Notes: generated by a model not told the origin, from the sequence alone. A DNA stretch of 51,765 bases from Bacilli bacterium (GCA_900755065.1 CAAEFC010000052.1:1-51765); one strand, 5' to 3'. Positions 8,503 through 17,363 are shown, counted from the stretch's first letter. Program-made: numbers and translations.

Positions 8503-9377
8503 GATTACAGGAAATTATCGACGAAAGATACAAAATCAAATCGCTTCTGGGCGAGGGGGGCATGGCGGAGGTCTATCTTGCCGAAGATCTGATCACCCGA
8601 AAAGAAGTCGCAGTCAAAATCATCAAGGAAGACACGATGAAAAATCCGGTCAATCTGACCCGGTTTGAAAGAGAGGCCCGCGCGGCGGCGAGTTTGAATC
8701 ATCAGAACATCGTTCGCGTCATCAACATCGGCACGTACGAAGGGAAACCGTATATGGTCAACGAACTGATCAAGGGACAGACGCTTCGGAACGTGCTGAA
8801 CGTCCGGGGAAAGTTTTCAGTGCTGGAAGCCTGCGACATCATGTATCAACTTTGCTCGGCGGTCATTCACGCGCATCAGCACGGCGTCATTCATCGGGAC
8901 ATCAAACCGCAGAACGTCTACATCACCGGCGATTCGACGGTCAAACTCGGCGATTTCGGGATCGCCACGTTTCAGAACGCATCCAAAGTTACGCGAAGCG
9001 AAGTCGTCGTCGGTTCGGTTCATTATCTCGCACCGGAGATTTCGCAAGGAAATCCGGCGAGCGTGAAATCGGATATCTACGCGCTGGGAATCACGTTTTT
9101 TGAATTGCTGACAGGTAAGGTCCCTTTCGACGACGAGTCGCCGGTTACGGTCGCCTTGAAGCACATCAAGGACAAGATGCCTTCGGTACGGAAATTCAAT
9201 CCGAAAGTCCCGCAGTGCATCGAAAAGATCATCAACAAGGCTTGCGACAAAAATCCGGCTTCCCGTTACAAGAGCGCGTTCGAGATGCGCAAGGATATCG
9301 ATCGGATTCTGCGCGATCCGACCATCATCAACAAGAAGAGTTTCTTCCAGAAATTGTTCGGTAAAAAGAGCAAATGA
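8499..9377 (+). CDS. Eukaryotic-like Ser/Thr kinase, short soluble form
   Basis: A Hanks-type kinase of the PknB/PrkC group. Features are the glycine loop GEGGMAEV (18-25), invariant lysine K40, catalytic HRDIKPQN (132-139), DFG (152-154) and the APE-like APEISQ. The kinase domain ends at about residue 275, followed only by a basic tail (KKSFFQKLFGKKSK). There is no transmembrane helix and there are no PASTA repeats, whereas PrkC homologues with a cell wall to sense are about 600-680 aa. This suggests loss of muropeptide sensing; the basic tail might bind membrane or nucleic acid. It overlaps the phosphatase upstream and rsgA downstream by ATGA. Confidence 0.95.
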   Translation: MRLQEIIDERYKIKSLLGEGGMAEVYLAEDLITRKEVAVKIIKEDTMKNPVNLTRFEREARAAASLNHQNIVRVINIGTYEGKPYMVNELIKGQTLRNVLNVRGKFSVLEACDIMYQLCSAVIHAHQHGVIHRDIKPQNVYITGDSTVKLGDFGIATFQNASKVTRSEVVVGSVHYLAPEISQGNPASVKSDIYALGITFFELLTGKVPFDDESPVTVALKHIKDKMPSVRKFNPKVPQCIEKIINKACDKNPASRYKSAFEMRKDIDRILRDPTIINKKSFFQKLFGKKSK

Positions 9378-10237
9378 GAGGAAAAGTCATCGCCACGGTC
9401 GGGGGAGTCTACAAGGTTCAGACCGATTCAGCGCATTGCCATAGCGTCAAACCGCTCGGGGTACTGAAACACAGGAAGATTCAGATCGTCGTCGGAGACG
9501 ATGCGGAAATCGATCTTTCCGATTCGACTCTGACGGATATCTATCCGCGGAAAAATCTGCTGATCCGTCCCAGAATCGCCAATATCGATCTGGGTATCGT
9601 CGTCATCAGCGCCGATAAGCCGCAGTTTTCCAGTTATCTTCTCGACAAGTTTCTCACTTTGCTCAATTTCAGCGGCATCCGGCCTCTGGTCGTTTTGTCC
9701 AAATCCGACTTGACCGACGAAGAAACGATCGGACGAATCGTCGGACAATATCGGAAAATGGAAATCGAAGTGCTTCCGTACTCCCGGTCGGACGAAGCCG
9801 CTTTCGCGGAGATTCTCAGAAGAATCGAGGGAAAAACGGCGGCGTTCATGGGGCAAAGCGGCGTCGGGAAATCGAGTCTGATCAATCGCATCGATTCCGG
9901 TTTTTCCCGCGCGGTCGGGGAGTATTCGCAATCGCTGGGACGGGGAAAGCATCAGACCAAAGAAGTCGTTTTGCTTCCGTACCGGAACGGATTCATCGGC
10001 GATACGCCGGGGTTTTCCTCGTTGGAACTGCCCTTTTACAAAGAGGATCTGGCGCGCTTTTCTCCTTGCGCCGATCGGTTTTATCTTTCGTGCCGGTACG
10101 ACGACTGCCTGCATCGGAACGAGCCGGACTGTAAAGTCAGGGAGAGCGTTTTTCAAGGAGAGACGGACGAGGAAAACTATCGCAATTACCTGACGCTGTC
10201 GGACGAATTGCCGTCCAGAAAGGATCGATACCAATGA
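9374..10237 (+). CDS. rsgA: Ribosome small subunit-dependent GTPase A
   Basis: A circularly permuted GTPase acting in late 30S maturation. After an OB-fold domain the motifs come in permuted order: G4 as SKSD (109-112), G1 GQSGVGKSS (160-168) and G3 DTPG (210-213). The C-terminal zinc site follows with C240, C245, H247 and C253. At 287 aa it is full length. It is coupled by ATGA overlaps to the kinase upstream and rpe downstream. Confidence 0.97.
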   Translation: MRGKVIATVGGVYKVQTDSAHCHSVKPLGVLKHRKIQIVVGDDAEIDLSDSTLTDIYPRKNLLIRPRIANIDLGIVVISADKPQFSSYLLDKFLTLLNFSGIRPLVVLSKSDLTDEETIGRIVGQYRKMEIEVLPYSRSDEAAFAEILRRIEGKTAAFMGQSGVGKSSLINRIDSGFSRAVGEYSQSLGRGKHQTKEVVLLPYRNGFIGDTPGFSSLELPFYKEDLARFSPCADRFYLSCRYDDCLHRNEPDCKVRESVFQGETDEENYRNYLTLSDELPSRKDRYQ

Positions 10238-10899
10238 GAAAAACGGAAGTGAGTCCTTCGGTTTTAGGGGTGGGAAAAGACCGCCTGAAAGAAACCTGTC
10301 TTCAATTGATCGCTTCCGGCGCCGACTGGATCCATTTCGACGTCATGGACGGACGTTTCGTCGCGAATTGCTCGTTCACCGACGGAGAAATCGATCTGCT
10401 GGACGACCTGTTTCCGAACCGGATTCTCGACATTCATCTGATGTGCGCCGAACCGGGGAAAATTCTTCCGTCATATCTGAAAAAATCGGCAGCTTTCGTT
10501 TCCGTTCACGCGGAGGCGACCGACGTTGCGGAACGCCGTTCTCTGGCCGATCGGATCCGAAAGGCGGGCATTCGCGCGGGGCTGGTTCTCAATCCGGAAA
10601 CGCCGGTGGAAGCCATTCTGGAATCGGTTGCCTTTTTCGACCTGATTCTGGTCATGTCGGTGCATCCCGGTTCAGGCGGTCAACCCTTCATGAACGAAAG
10701 TCTGGAAAAAATCCGCGCGCTCGACGATTACCGGAAAAAGCACCGCCTTGCTTATCGCATCGAAGTGGACGGCGGCATCAACGACAAGACCGGAAAGTCG
10801 TGCAAAGAAGCCGGCGCGGATATTCTCGTCAGCGGATCATATATTTTAAAGAGCGACGACTTCGCTTCGAAAATTGAAAGGCTGAAATCCCATGCGTGA
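10234..10899 (+). CDS. rpe: Ribulose-phosphate 3-epimerase
   Basis: Interconverts ribulose 5-phosphate and xylulose 5-phosphate in the pentose phosphate pathway. This is a TIM barrel with the standard metal ligands and signatures: SPSVLG at the start, HFDVMDGRFV, DIHLM, SVHAE, VMSVHPGSGGQPF and EVDGGIND, then the phosphate-binding VSGSYI. At 221 aa it is full length. It overlaps rsgA by 4 bp and the next membrane gene by 8 bp. The thiN gene that often follows rpe in Bacillota is replaced by an unknown membrane protein. Confidence 0.97.
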   Translation: MRKTEVSPSVLGVGKDRLKETCLQLIASGADWIHFDVMDGRFVANCSFTDGEIDLLDDLFPNRILDIHLMCAEPGKILPSYLKKSAAFVSVHAEATDVAERRSLADRIRKAGIRAGLVLNPETPVEAILESVAFFDLILVMSVHPGSGGQPFMNESLEKIRALDDYRKKHRLAYRIEVDGGINDKTGKSCKEAGADILVSGSYILKSDDFASKIERLKSHA

Positions 10900-11536
10900 A
10901 ATCTACATTACCGCGGTTCTGCTCGTCGTCTTCGTCTGCGCGATGATCATCGGATTGTCGATCGTCAATCACGGGCAGAAGAAAAAGTACAGTTTTCTGA
11001 AAAATTTTCCGTTTGAAATGAAATCGGACAATCTGAGTCTGACGGTGATTTTTCGTTTTACGCTGGCGCTTTTCTGCGGCGTTTCTTCGGTGGAAAGCCT
11101 GCTCCTCTTTTTTCTGGAAGGAATGTATCTGATCGAAAAAGCGCTGGCGTTAGTCCTGATTCTGAACAGTTTTCTGCTCGTCAGTCTCTTCATCATCGAC
11201 ACGCGGAATTATTACGTTCACGCCGTTACTTCGATCCTGTTCATGTCTTTGAACGCCGCGTCCTATCTTCTGCTGTTCTATTTGCCGATCCGCGATGCGT
11301 TTTCGTTCTATCCCGTCTGGCTCAGCGTCGTCGCGGCGGTGATCGCCGTCGTGCTGCTCGGATCGGAGATCGGCATCTTTTTCAACAACTGCTTCCGGTT
11401 AAAAAAAGACGGACAGGGAAATTATACGCGGGGAAAGGTGTTCCCCCTCGCGTTCGGGGAATGGGTGAACGTTTTTGCCTATGTTCTTCTTTTTCTGATC
11501 GTCATTCTGGATTATATCCTCAAACTGAGCGCGTGA
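10892..11536 (+). CDS. Multi-pass membrane protein of unknown function
   Basis: 214 aa with about six hydrophobic segments: residues 5-25, 50-70, 85-105, 112-132, 145-165 and 190-210. Positively charged loops include HGQKKKYS and FRLKKDGQG. No recognisable family motif. It is translationally coupled to rpe by an 8-bp overlap and is the last gene of the operon before a strong terminator. Nothing in the sequence indicates a substrate. Confidence 0.85.
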   Translation: MREIYITAVLLVVFVCAMIIGLSIVNHGQKKKYSFLKNFPFEMKSDNLSLTVIFRFTLALFCGVSSVESLLLFFLEGMYLIEKALALVLILNSFLLVSLFIIDTRNYYVHAVTSILFMSLNAASYLLLFYLPIRDAFSFYPVWLSVVAAVIAVVLLGSEIGIFFNNCFRLKKDGQGNYTRGKVFPLAFGEWVNVFAYVLLFLIVILDYILKLSA

Positions 11537-11554
11537 GAAGAAGCCGAAAATAAA

Positions 11555-11585
11555 AAAAGGTCGGGTTTGCCGACCTTTTGTTTTT
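11555..11585. terminator. Bidirectional rho-independent terminator
   Basis: A 10-bp perfect stem (AAAAGGTCGG / CCGACCTTTT) with loop GTTTG is flanked by A-runs on one side and T-runs on the other. It lies between two convergent units (the membrane gene and rpmB), so it can end both. Confidence 0.9.
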
Positions 11586-11591
11586 CCGGAA

Positions 11592-11789
11592 TTACGCGCC
11601 GGTTTTGCTGGACTTGTTCAACGTCTTAATAGCCCGTGCGGATAATTTCATCGTTACAACGCGTCCGTTGATATTGACTTTTACTGGTTGTAAATTGACA
11701 TTCCATCTTCTACGAGTCGCTATTAAGGAGTGTGAACGTTTGTTCCCGCTTAAAGGACCTTTACCAGTAATCGGACATACTCTTGCCAT
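11592..11789 (-). CDS. rpmB: Ribosomal protein bL28
   Basis: A small basic large-subunit ribosomal protein. It starts MARVCPITGKGPLSGNKRSH, close to the universal L28 start, and keeps the RRRWNVNLQ segment. At 65 aa it is normal length. A strong AAGGAGGT precedes the ATG. It is monocistronic, transcribed leftward and ended by the shared terminator. Confidence 0.97.
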   Translation of the reverse strand: MARVCPITGKGPLSGNKRSHSLIATRRRWNVNLQPVKVNINGRVVTMKLSARAIKTLNKSSKTGA

Positions 11790-11832
11790 TTTCCTACCTC
11801 CTTAAAAAATGCGATTGATCGCTTACTTGATA

Positions 11833-11861
11833 AGTTTAGCAAATCCGATATCTCTTTGCAA
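11833..11861 (-). promoter_or_regulatory. Candidate rpmB promoter
   Basis: On the minus strand TTGCAA and TAAACT are separated by 17 bp, about 45 bp before the rpmB start. A small GCGAT/ATCGC inverted repeat lies in the presumed leader. Confidence 0.5.
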
Positions 11862-11887
11862 ATAGATTTTTACAGAAAACGAAGATT

Positions 11888-13156
11888 TTAGAAAACGACA
11901 TGGTTTTTTCTGAGCCCTTTCGGATAGCGGTTGTTGATCCGGCCGCGAACCGCCTTTCCCCACCCCAGCGCGTTTCCCTGATATTTCACCCATACGGCGC
12001 CTTCTTCGCAAGGAAGAGAAAGCGCTTCTCCGTTCAGGTAGCGGAGGGCTTCTTCTCCGGACAATTCGATCGAATTCGGATAGTCCCGGATATATCGGGA
12101 AAGGGCATGGTCGAATTCAAATCCGTATTTTTCCTTGACCCCGATTCGGACTCCTCCGCGGAGAACGCGAAGTTTGCGGAAATCAAAGCGACGGGGAAGT
12201 CGGTAAAAGGCGCGATTGGAAGAGTAGAGATAACCTTTGACCCCGAAGAGGCTTTCTTCTTCGTCGCAAGCGGGCGCATTGCAGACGGACTCGCCCGGCT
12301 TTCGGATCAGGCAATAATAATGACCTTCGCCGGGAAAGCGATGAGGAAACAGGTGGACGCCGTATCCGCTTTCCGAAACGTAAAAGCCGGAATATTCGGG
12401 AAGGCTTTCCGCTTCCGCGTCGCTGGAACAAAGAAGATGAGCGATGACCTCTTCGTCCTCTTCATAGGAGAACGAACAGGTGGAATAGATCATCTTTCCT
12501 CCGGGTTTAAGAAGGCGATAGGCTTTGACGATCAGGTCTTTCTGCACTTCCGCGCAGGCGCGCACTTTGGCATACGTCCAGTCTTCCCGCATTTTCGTCT
12601 CCTTGCGGAACATTCCCGAACCGGAACAGGGGGCGTCCAGAATGATCTTGTCGAAAAGGTTCGCATAGGAAGCAAAATCCTCGATTGAATTCCGGGTGAC
12701 AATCACATTGCCGAATCCCATTCTTTCGACGTTGGAGGACAGTAAGCAAGCCCGGGTTGAGGAAATCTCGTTGCTGACAATCAATCCCCGGTCGGCTTTC
12801 AGAATGGCGGCGTGCGCCGTTTTTCCGCCCGGCGCGGCGCATAAATCCAGAACGATGTCTTCTTTTTCCGGACGGAGAAAAAAAGAGGCCAGCGCCGAAC
12901 ACGGCTCGAAAAGGTAATACAGGCCCTGTTCGTGAAAGATGTGTTTTCCCAACGGATCGGTCTCTTCGTCGTAAAGAAAGCAATGTTCCGTCAGAGGGTG
13001 GGGAACAAGCGAGGAAAAGCGGCTCAGAAGAAACGCATCGTCGATTTTCAGCGCGTTGACGAGAACCGATTTCCGCGCTTTTCCGTCGAGAGAACGAATC
13101 AAGTCGGCGATTTCGCGATCGGGCAGATATTTTTTCAGATGTTCTTGGAATTCCAT
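11888..13156 (-). CDS. rsmF: RsmF/NOL1-type rRNA m5C methyltransferase
   Basis: A SAM-dependent cytosine-5 methyltransferase of the RsmB/RsmF family, probably acting on 16S rRNA. The SAM loop DLCAAPGGK, the DAPCSGSGMFRK motif and the YSTCSFSYEEDEEV motif are all intact, with both catalytic cysteines. A C-terminal domain of about 130 aa resembles the RNA-binding extension of RsmF/YebU. I use the ATG at 13156; an upstream GTG would add three residues. It is the functional counterpart to the motif-less paralogue at 5476-6738. Confidence 0.93.
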   Translation of the reverse strand: MEFQEHLKKYLPDREIADLIRSLDGKARKSVLVNALKIDDAFLLSRFSSLVPHPLTEHCFLYDEETDPLGKHIFHEQGLYYLFEPCSALASFFLRPEKEDIVLDLCAAPGGKTAHAAILKADRGLIVSNEISSTRACLLSSNVERMGFGNVIVTRNSIEDFASYANLFDKIILDAPCSGSGMFRKETKMREDWTYAKVRACAEVQKDLIVKAYRLLKPGGKMIYSTCSFSYEEDEEVIAHLLCSSDAEAESLPEYSGFYVSESGYGVHLFPHRFPGEGHYYCLIRKPGESVCNAPACDEEESLFGVKGYLYSSNRAFYRLPRRFDFRKLRVLRGGVRIGVKEKYGFEFDHALSRYIRDYPNSIELSGEEALRYLNGEALSLPCEEGAVWVKYQGNALGWGKAVRGRINNRYPKGLRKNHVVF

Positions 13157-13271
13157 GGATTTCACCGGAAATCAGTATAACAGAAAAAAGATCCTTTGCG
13201 AACAGAAAGTGCGATAAACGAAGAGGATTTGTAGTTTAAAGGAAAAAAAAGAAAAGACCGGCGAAATGTAG

Positions 13272-13300
13272 TTTCATTTTTTCGGAAAATTGGTTATAAT
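13272..13300 (+). promoter_or_regulatory. Candidate ATP synthase operon promoter
   Basis: A perfect TATAAT with TTTCAT 17 bp upstream, followed within 11 bp by AGGAGGT for atpI. The layout is the same as the promoter at 4929-4957. Confidence 0.55.
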
Positions 13301-13323
13301 TCCTAATTAAAGGAGGTCCGTGA

Positions 13324-13716
13324 TTGTTGAAAGCGTGGTCGAAAAGAAAGAAAGCCGTCGTCCTGTACGGAGTCGTCAGTCTGATTTTGATTTTCCTTTC
13401 GATGATCGGACTTTTTTTCGGCGAATGGGCGAGCGTGGCGGTCACTTCCGTCAGCGTGCTTTTCGGCTTCCTCAATCTCTTGATCTATCTTCACGGAGAC
13501 GGGGACATCGCCCCGGACGGATTGAAGGCTTCGTTCGCGCTTCACGCGCTGTTGAGATGCCTCGTGCTGATCGCCGCGCTGACGGTTTCGGCTCTGATCG
13601 TGTATTTTTCGATGGGCGAACCGGCGCAACGGGTGCGTTACTCGATGGTGCTTTTGTCGGCTTTGCCGTTTCTGACGGATACGGCGATCGTCGTTTACGT
13701 AGGCATGAAGGAGTAG
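13324..13716 (+). CDS. atpI: AtpI-like small membrane protein at the head of the atp operon
   Basis: 130 aa with four hydrophobic segments, a short membrane protein in the position of AtpI, the assembly and magnesium-channel-like accessory of F1Fo ATP synthase. Sequence conservation in this family is low, so the name rests mainly on position, size and topology. The start is a TTG, chosen because a perfect AGGAGG lies 7 bp upstream; a second TTG follows directly. It is preceded by the operon promoter and followed 3 bp later by atpB. Confidence 0.75.
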   Translation: MLKAWSKRKKAVVLYGVVSLILIFLSMIGLFFGEWASVAVTSVSVLFGFLNLLIYLHGDGDIAPDGLKASFALHALLRCLVLIAALTVSALIVYFSMGEPAQRVRYSMVLLSALPFLTDTAIVVYVGMKE

Positions 13717-13719
13717 AAA

Positions 13720-14496
13720 ATGTCTGAGGAACTGATCGATTCACTGTTTCATTTCGGCTGGGATATGTTTTCCGGCGAAGTGATTATGTCGCTGATCGTG
13801 ATGGGCATCATCGCGCTTCTTTCTTTCGTCATCTATTTTGCGTTCCGGAAAGCCGATCCGCTGAAACCGGATCGCGGTTTCGTGATGATCGTGGAAACGC
13901 TCGTGGAGAAATTGGAAAATTTCACCGAGGAAATGATGGGGAAGAAATGGCGTTCGTTCGCCGGTTACATTCTGGGCTTGGGCGCTTACCTCGCTTTCAG
14001 TTTTCTGGTCTCCCTGATGGGATTTCCGGGACCGTTCACGTATCTGGGCAATACGGTGTCTATCGCTCTTTGCACCTTCCTTCTGATTCACATCACGGCG
14101 ATCAGAAAGAACAAACTCCGCTACTTCAAACGCTATGTCGATCCGATTCCCGTTTTACTTCCGGTCAATCTGCTTTCGATGTGGTCGCCGCTATTGTCGC
14201 TGTCCTTGCGTCTTTTCGGAAACGCGCTGGCAGGATATACGCTGATGACGATCGTCTACTATTTTCTGGGAATGCTTTCCGACGCGATTTTCGGCTCGTT
14301 CGTCGTTTCGGGCGTGTCGAGCATTCTTCTCCCGCCTCTGATCACTCCGGTTCTGCACGCCTATTTCGACGTGTTTTCCGGTGCGATACAGACATTGATA
14401 TTCGTGATGCTGACGATGATGTTCATTTCTCAGGAGGATCCCGACGAGGGAGACGAAATCGGGAATGCGCTCAGCGTTCAGAAAGGAAAAGCGTAA
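13720..14496 (+). CDS. atpB: ATP synthase subunit a
   Basis: The membrane stator subunit that carries ions to and from the c-ring. 258 aa with five to six membrane helices. The essential arginine is in the conserved SLRLFGNALAGYTLM helix, followed by the final helix pair ending in FVMLTMMFISQEDPDEG. It sits between atpI and atpE in normal order. The partner c subunit suggests sodium coupling. Confidence 0.95.
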   Translation: MSEELIDSLFHFGWDMFSGEVIMSLIVMGIIALLSFVIYFAFRKADPLKPDRGFVMIVETLVEKLENFTEEMMGKKWRSFAGYILGLGAYLAFSFLVSLMGFPGPFTYLGNTVSIALCTFLLIHITAIRKNKLRYFKRYVDPIPVLLPVNLLSMWSPLLSLSLRLFGNALAGYTLMTIVYYFLGMLSDAIFGSFVVSGVSSILLPPLITPVLHAYFDVFSGAIQTLIFVMLTMMFISQEDPDEGDEIGNALSVQKGKA

Positions 14497-14508
14497 GGAG
14501 GTGAGAAT

Positions 14509-14727
14509 ATGGATATGCGATATATCGGCGCGGCTCTCGCGGTTCTGACCGGATTCGGCTGTGCGATCGGTGAAGGCCTGATCTGCACCAAAGCCGTCGA
14601 AGGCATGGCGCGAAACCCGGAAATGTATTCAAAACTGCGTACGGCGATGATCATCGGCTGTTCGCTGACCGAAACGACCGGCATTTACGGTCTGCTGATT
14701 GCGATTTTGTGCTTGTTTGCAGCGTAG
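14509..14727 (+). CDS. atpE: ATP synthase subunit c with two-carboxylate ion site
   Basis: The ring-forming proteolipid of Fo: two helices joined by the conserved ARNPE loop (34-38). The ion-carrying carboxylate is E55 in LTETTGIYGL; the ETTGIY pattern is that of sodium-binding c subunits. The position that is glutamine in Ilyobacter (Q32) is here E22 (IGEGL). This gives two carboxylates 33 residues apart, as described for the Fusobacterium nucleatum two-carboxylate rotor. 72 aa, strong AAGGAGGTG ribosome site. Sodium use is inferred from these residues. Confidence 0.97.
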   Translation: MDMRYIGAALAVLTGFGCAIGEGLICTKAVEGMARNPEMYSKLRTAMIIGCSLTETTGIYGLLIAILCLFAA

Positions 14728-14740
14728 TAAGGAAGGAAAT

Positions 14741-15301
14741 ATGAAATTTTTATTGAAAAGTATTTCTTTAAACGGCGGGCTGGAACTTCCTGACGGAGAA
14801 GAATTCGTCAGCAAGGTTTTTCCAAACATCTGGGCGTTTCTGGTTCAATTCATCGCTTTCATCGTGATGATGCTCATCGTCATCAAATTCGCGTACAAGC
14901 CGGTCAGCCGGTTTCTGAGCAAACGGAGAGAGTACATCGCCGACAATCTGCGTCAGGCCGACGAGAAGAACGCCAAAGCAGAGGCCAACGTTATCGATTC
15001 GATGGAACAACTGAGCCGGGCGAAAAAGGAGGCCGTCGAAATGATCGGCGATGCGGAAAAAGAGGCGCAGAAAGAACGGGAACGGCTGATGCAGCAAGCG
15101 CAGGAAGACATTGCCCGGAAGAAAGAACAGGCCCGGGAAGAGATCGAAAGAGAAGAGCAGAAGGCGATCCGGCGCGTTCACGACGAAGTCGTTTCGCTGG
15201 CTTATGAAACTTCGAAGAGCATCTTGCAGAGGGAAGTCTCCGACGAAGACGACAAAAAAATGGTCGATGACTTCGTTAACGATCTGATGGAGAAAAAATA
15301 G
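14741..15301 (+). CDS. atpF: ATP synthase subunit b
   Basis: The peripheral stalk subunit. One N-terminal membrane helix (about 29-49, FLVQFIAFIVMMLIVIKF) is followed by a long charged coiled coil rich in Glu, Lys and Arg up to the C-terminus. I use the ATG after GGAAGGAAAT, giving 186 aa, close to the family norm. A longer frame would begin inside atpE. It lies 3 bp upstream of atpH. Confidence 0.95.
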   Translation: MKFLLKSISLNGGLELPDGEEFVSKVFPNIWAFLVQFIAFIVMMLIVIKFAYKPVSRFLSKRREYIADNLRQADEKNAKAEANVIDSMEQLSRAKKEAVEMIGDAEKEAQKERERLMQQAQEDIARKKEQAREEIEREEQKAIRRVHDEVVSLAYETSKSILQREVSDEDDKKMVDDFVNDLMEKK

Positions 15302-15304
15302 CCG

Positions 15305-15850
15305 ATGGACTCCCTGTATGCCCGTTATGCCGGCGCGATGTTCGCCCTTGCCGAAGAAGAAAAGAAAATCGAAGACTATCGTCTGGAATTCAAAAAACTG
15401 AAAACCGTTTTTCTGGAAAACGAAGAACTGATTCGGTTGCTTTCGTCGTACTTTTTGGAAAGCGAAGAGAAAGACGGCATTATCGATCGGGTTTTCTTTG
15501 ACGCGGATCCGCTGACGAGGAATTTTCTCAAAGTGGTTTCCCGGAACCGGAGAATGGATTGCATCGTGCGGATCATCGACGAATTCGTCGGACGGTGCGA
15601 CGAAAGTCTGGGCATTCTCGAAGGAACGGTCTATTCGTTCCGCGCTTTGGACGAAACGGAGATGGCACGGCTTTCCGATGCGCTGTCGGCGCGTTTAAAC
15701 AGTAGGGTTGAGTTGACCAACAGCGTCGATCCGCGCCTGCTCGGCGGCGTTAAAATCATCGTCGGGGATCGGATTTTCGACGGTTCGGTCAAAAACAAAT
15801 TAGAAAAAATGAAAGATACATTGCTTTCGGGAGGTTACAATGGAGATTAA
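15305..15850 (+). CDS. atpH: ATP synthase subunit delta
   Basis: Connects the b stalk to the top of the alpha/beta hexamer. 181 aa, with an N-terminal helical bundle beginning YARYAGAMFALAEEEKK and a C-terminal domain ending in the family-typical VDPRLLGGVKIIVGDRIFDGSVKNKLEKMK. It overlaps atpA by 11 bp, so the two are coupled. Confidence 0.95.
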   Translation: MDSLYARYAGAMFALAEEEKKIEDYRLEFKKLKTVFLENEELIRLLSSYFLESEEKDGIIDRVFFDADPLTRNFLKVVSRNRRMDCIVRIIDEFVGRCDESLGILEGTVYSFRALDETEMARLSDALSARLNSRVELTNSVDPRLLGGVKIIVGDRIFDGSVKNKLEKMKDTLLSGGYNGD

Positions 15851-17348
15851 ATCGAATGAGATTGCGAATCTGATCAAAAAGCAGATCCGGAACTACGCGC
15901 ATAAAATTGAATCGAATGACGTGGGAACGGTCATCAGCGTCGGCGACGGAATCGCGACGGTGTACGGCCTCGACAAGGCGATGCTTTCAGAATTGCTGGA
16001 ATTTCCGCACGGAGTGTACGGAATGGTGATGAATCTGAACGAAGACAGCGTCGGAGCGATTCTTTTCGGCAACGATTCTCTGATCGAAGAGGGGGATCTG
16101 GTCAAACGGACGCATCAGGTCGTGGAAGTTCCCGTCGGCGATGCTCTTTTAGGGCGGGTCGTCAACGCGCTGGGACAACCGATCGACGGACTCGGCGAAA
16201 TCGCCGCCGAAAAAAACCGCCCGATCGAACGGATCGCGCCGGGCGTGATGACGAGAAAATCGGTCGATGTACCGTTAGAAACGGGAATCAAAGCGATCGA
16301 CACGATGATCCCGATCGGACGGGGGCAGCGAGAACTCATCATCGGCGACCGTCAGACGGGAAAAACGGCGATTGCCGTCGATACGATCATCAATCAGAAA
16401 GGAAAGGACGTTCTCTGCGTATACGTGGCGATCGGACAGAAGAATTCCACCGTCGTCCAGTTGGTCGAAAAATTGAAAGAATTCGATGCGATGTCCTATA
16501 CGACCGTCATTTCGGCGACGGCTAGCGAACTGGCGCCGCTCCTGTACATCGCTCCGTACGCCGGAGTTACGATCGCGGAAGAATGGATGGAACGGGGAAA
16601 GGACGTGCTGATCGTCTATGACGATCTTTCCAAACACGCGGTCGCTTACCGCACGCTTTCCTTGCTTTTGAAGCGGTCGCCGGGAAGAGAAGCCTATCCG
16701 GGCGACGTCTTCTATCTCCATTCGCGACTGTTGGAAAGAGCCTGCCGCCTGAATGAAGAATGCGGAGGCGGTTCGATCACCGCTTTGCCGATTATCGAAA
16801 CGCAGGCGGGGGATATTTCGGCATACATTCCGACCAACGTCATTTCAATCACCGACGGACAGATTTTTCTGCAAAGCGAATTGTTCAACGCCGGACAGCG
16901 CCCTGCGATCGATTCGGGTTTATCCGTTTCCCGCGTGGGAAGTTCCGCGCAATACAAATGTATCAAGCAGACCGCCAAAGCGCTGAAAATCGAATTGGCG
17001 AGTTACCGCGAACTGCAAGCCTTCGCCCAGTTCGGATCGGATCTGGACGAAGTCACGAAGAAAACGTTGATTCACGGCGACGTTTTGATGGAAGTTCTGA
17101 AACAGAATCAGTACGCGCCGATGGATTTCGTCCGTCAGACCGTCGAGATTTTTACCGTTCAGCACCGCTATCTGGATTCGCTTTCCAAGGAAAAGGTCCG
17201 CACTTTCCTCGATCGCCTCTGGATTCATCTGAAAAAAGATCACGCCGATATTCTGGAAGAAATCCGGACTGAAAAGGCCCTCTCCGACACGTTGGTGAGC
17301 CGTTTAAAAGACGTCATCGCCTCGATCAAAGAGTCGTTGGCCGATTAA
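15840..17348 (+). CDS. atpA: ATP synthase subunit alpha
   Basis: The non-catalytic nucleotide-binding subunit of F1. 502 aa with Walker A GDRQTGKT, the VYVAIGQKNSTV segment, the arginine-finger region and the family signature PAIDSGLSVSRVGSSAQ. Standard length and order. It starts inside the atpH end with a GGAGG ribosome site. Confidence 0.98.
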   Translation: MEIKSNEIANLIKKQIRNYAHKIESNDVGTVISVGDGIATVYGLDKAMLSELLEFPHGVYGMVMNLNEDSVGAILFGNDSLIEEGDLVKRTHQVVEVPVGDALLGRVVNALGQPIDGLGEIAAEKNRPIERIAPGVMTRKSVDVPLETGIKAIDTMIPIGRGQRELIIGDRQTGKTAIAVDTIINQKGKDVLCVYVAIGQKNSTVVQLVEKLKEFDAMSYTTVISATASELAPLLYIAPYAGVTIAEEWMERGKDVLIVYDDLSKHAVAYRTLSLLLKRSPGREAYPGDVFYLHSRLLERACRLNEECGGGSITALPIIETQAGDISAYIPTNVISITDGQIFLQSELFNAGQRPAIDSGLSVSRVGSSAQYKCIKQTAKALKIELASYRELQAFAQFGSDLDEVTKKTLIHGDVLMEVLKQNQYAPMDFVRQTVEIFTVQHRYLDSLSKEKVRTFLDRLWIHLKKDHADILEEIRTEKALSDTLVSRLKDVIASIKESLAD

Positions 17349-17363
17349 AGCGAAGGAAAGAAT

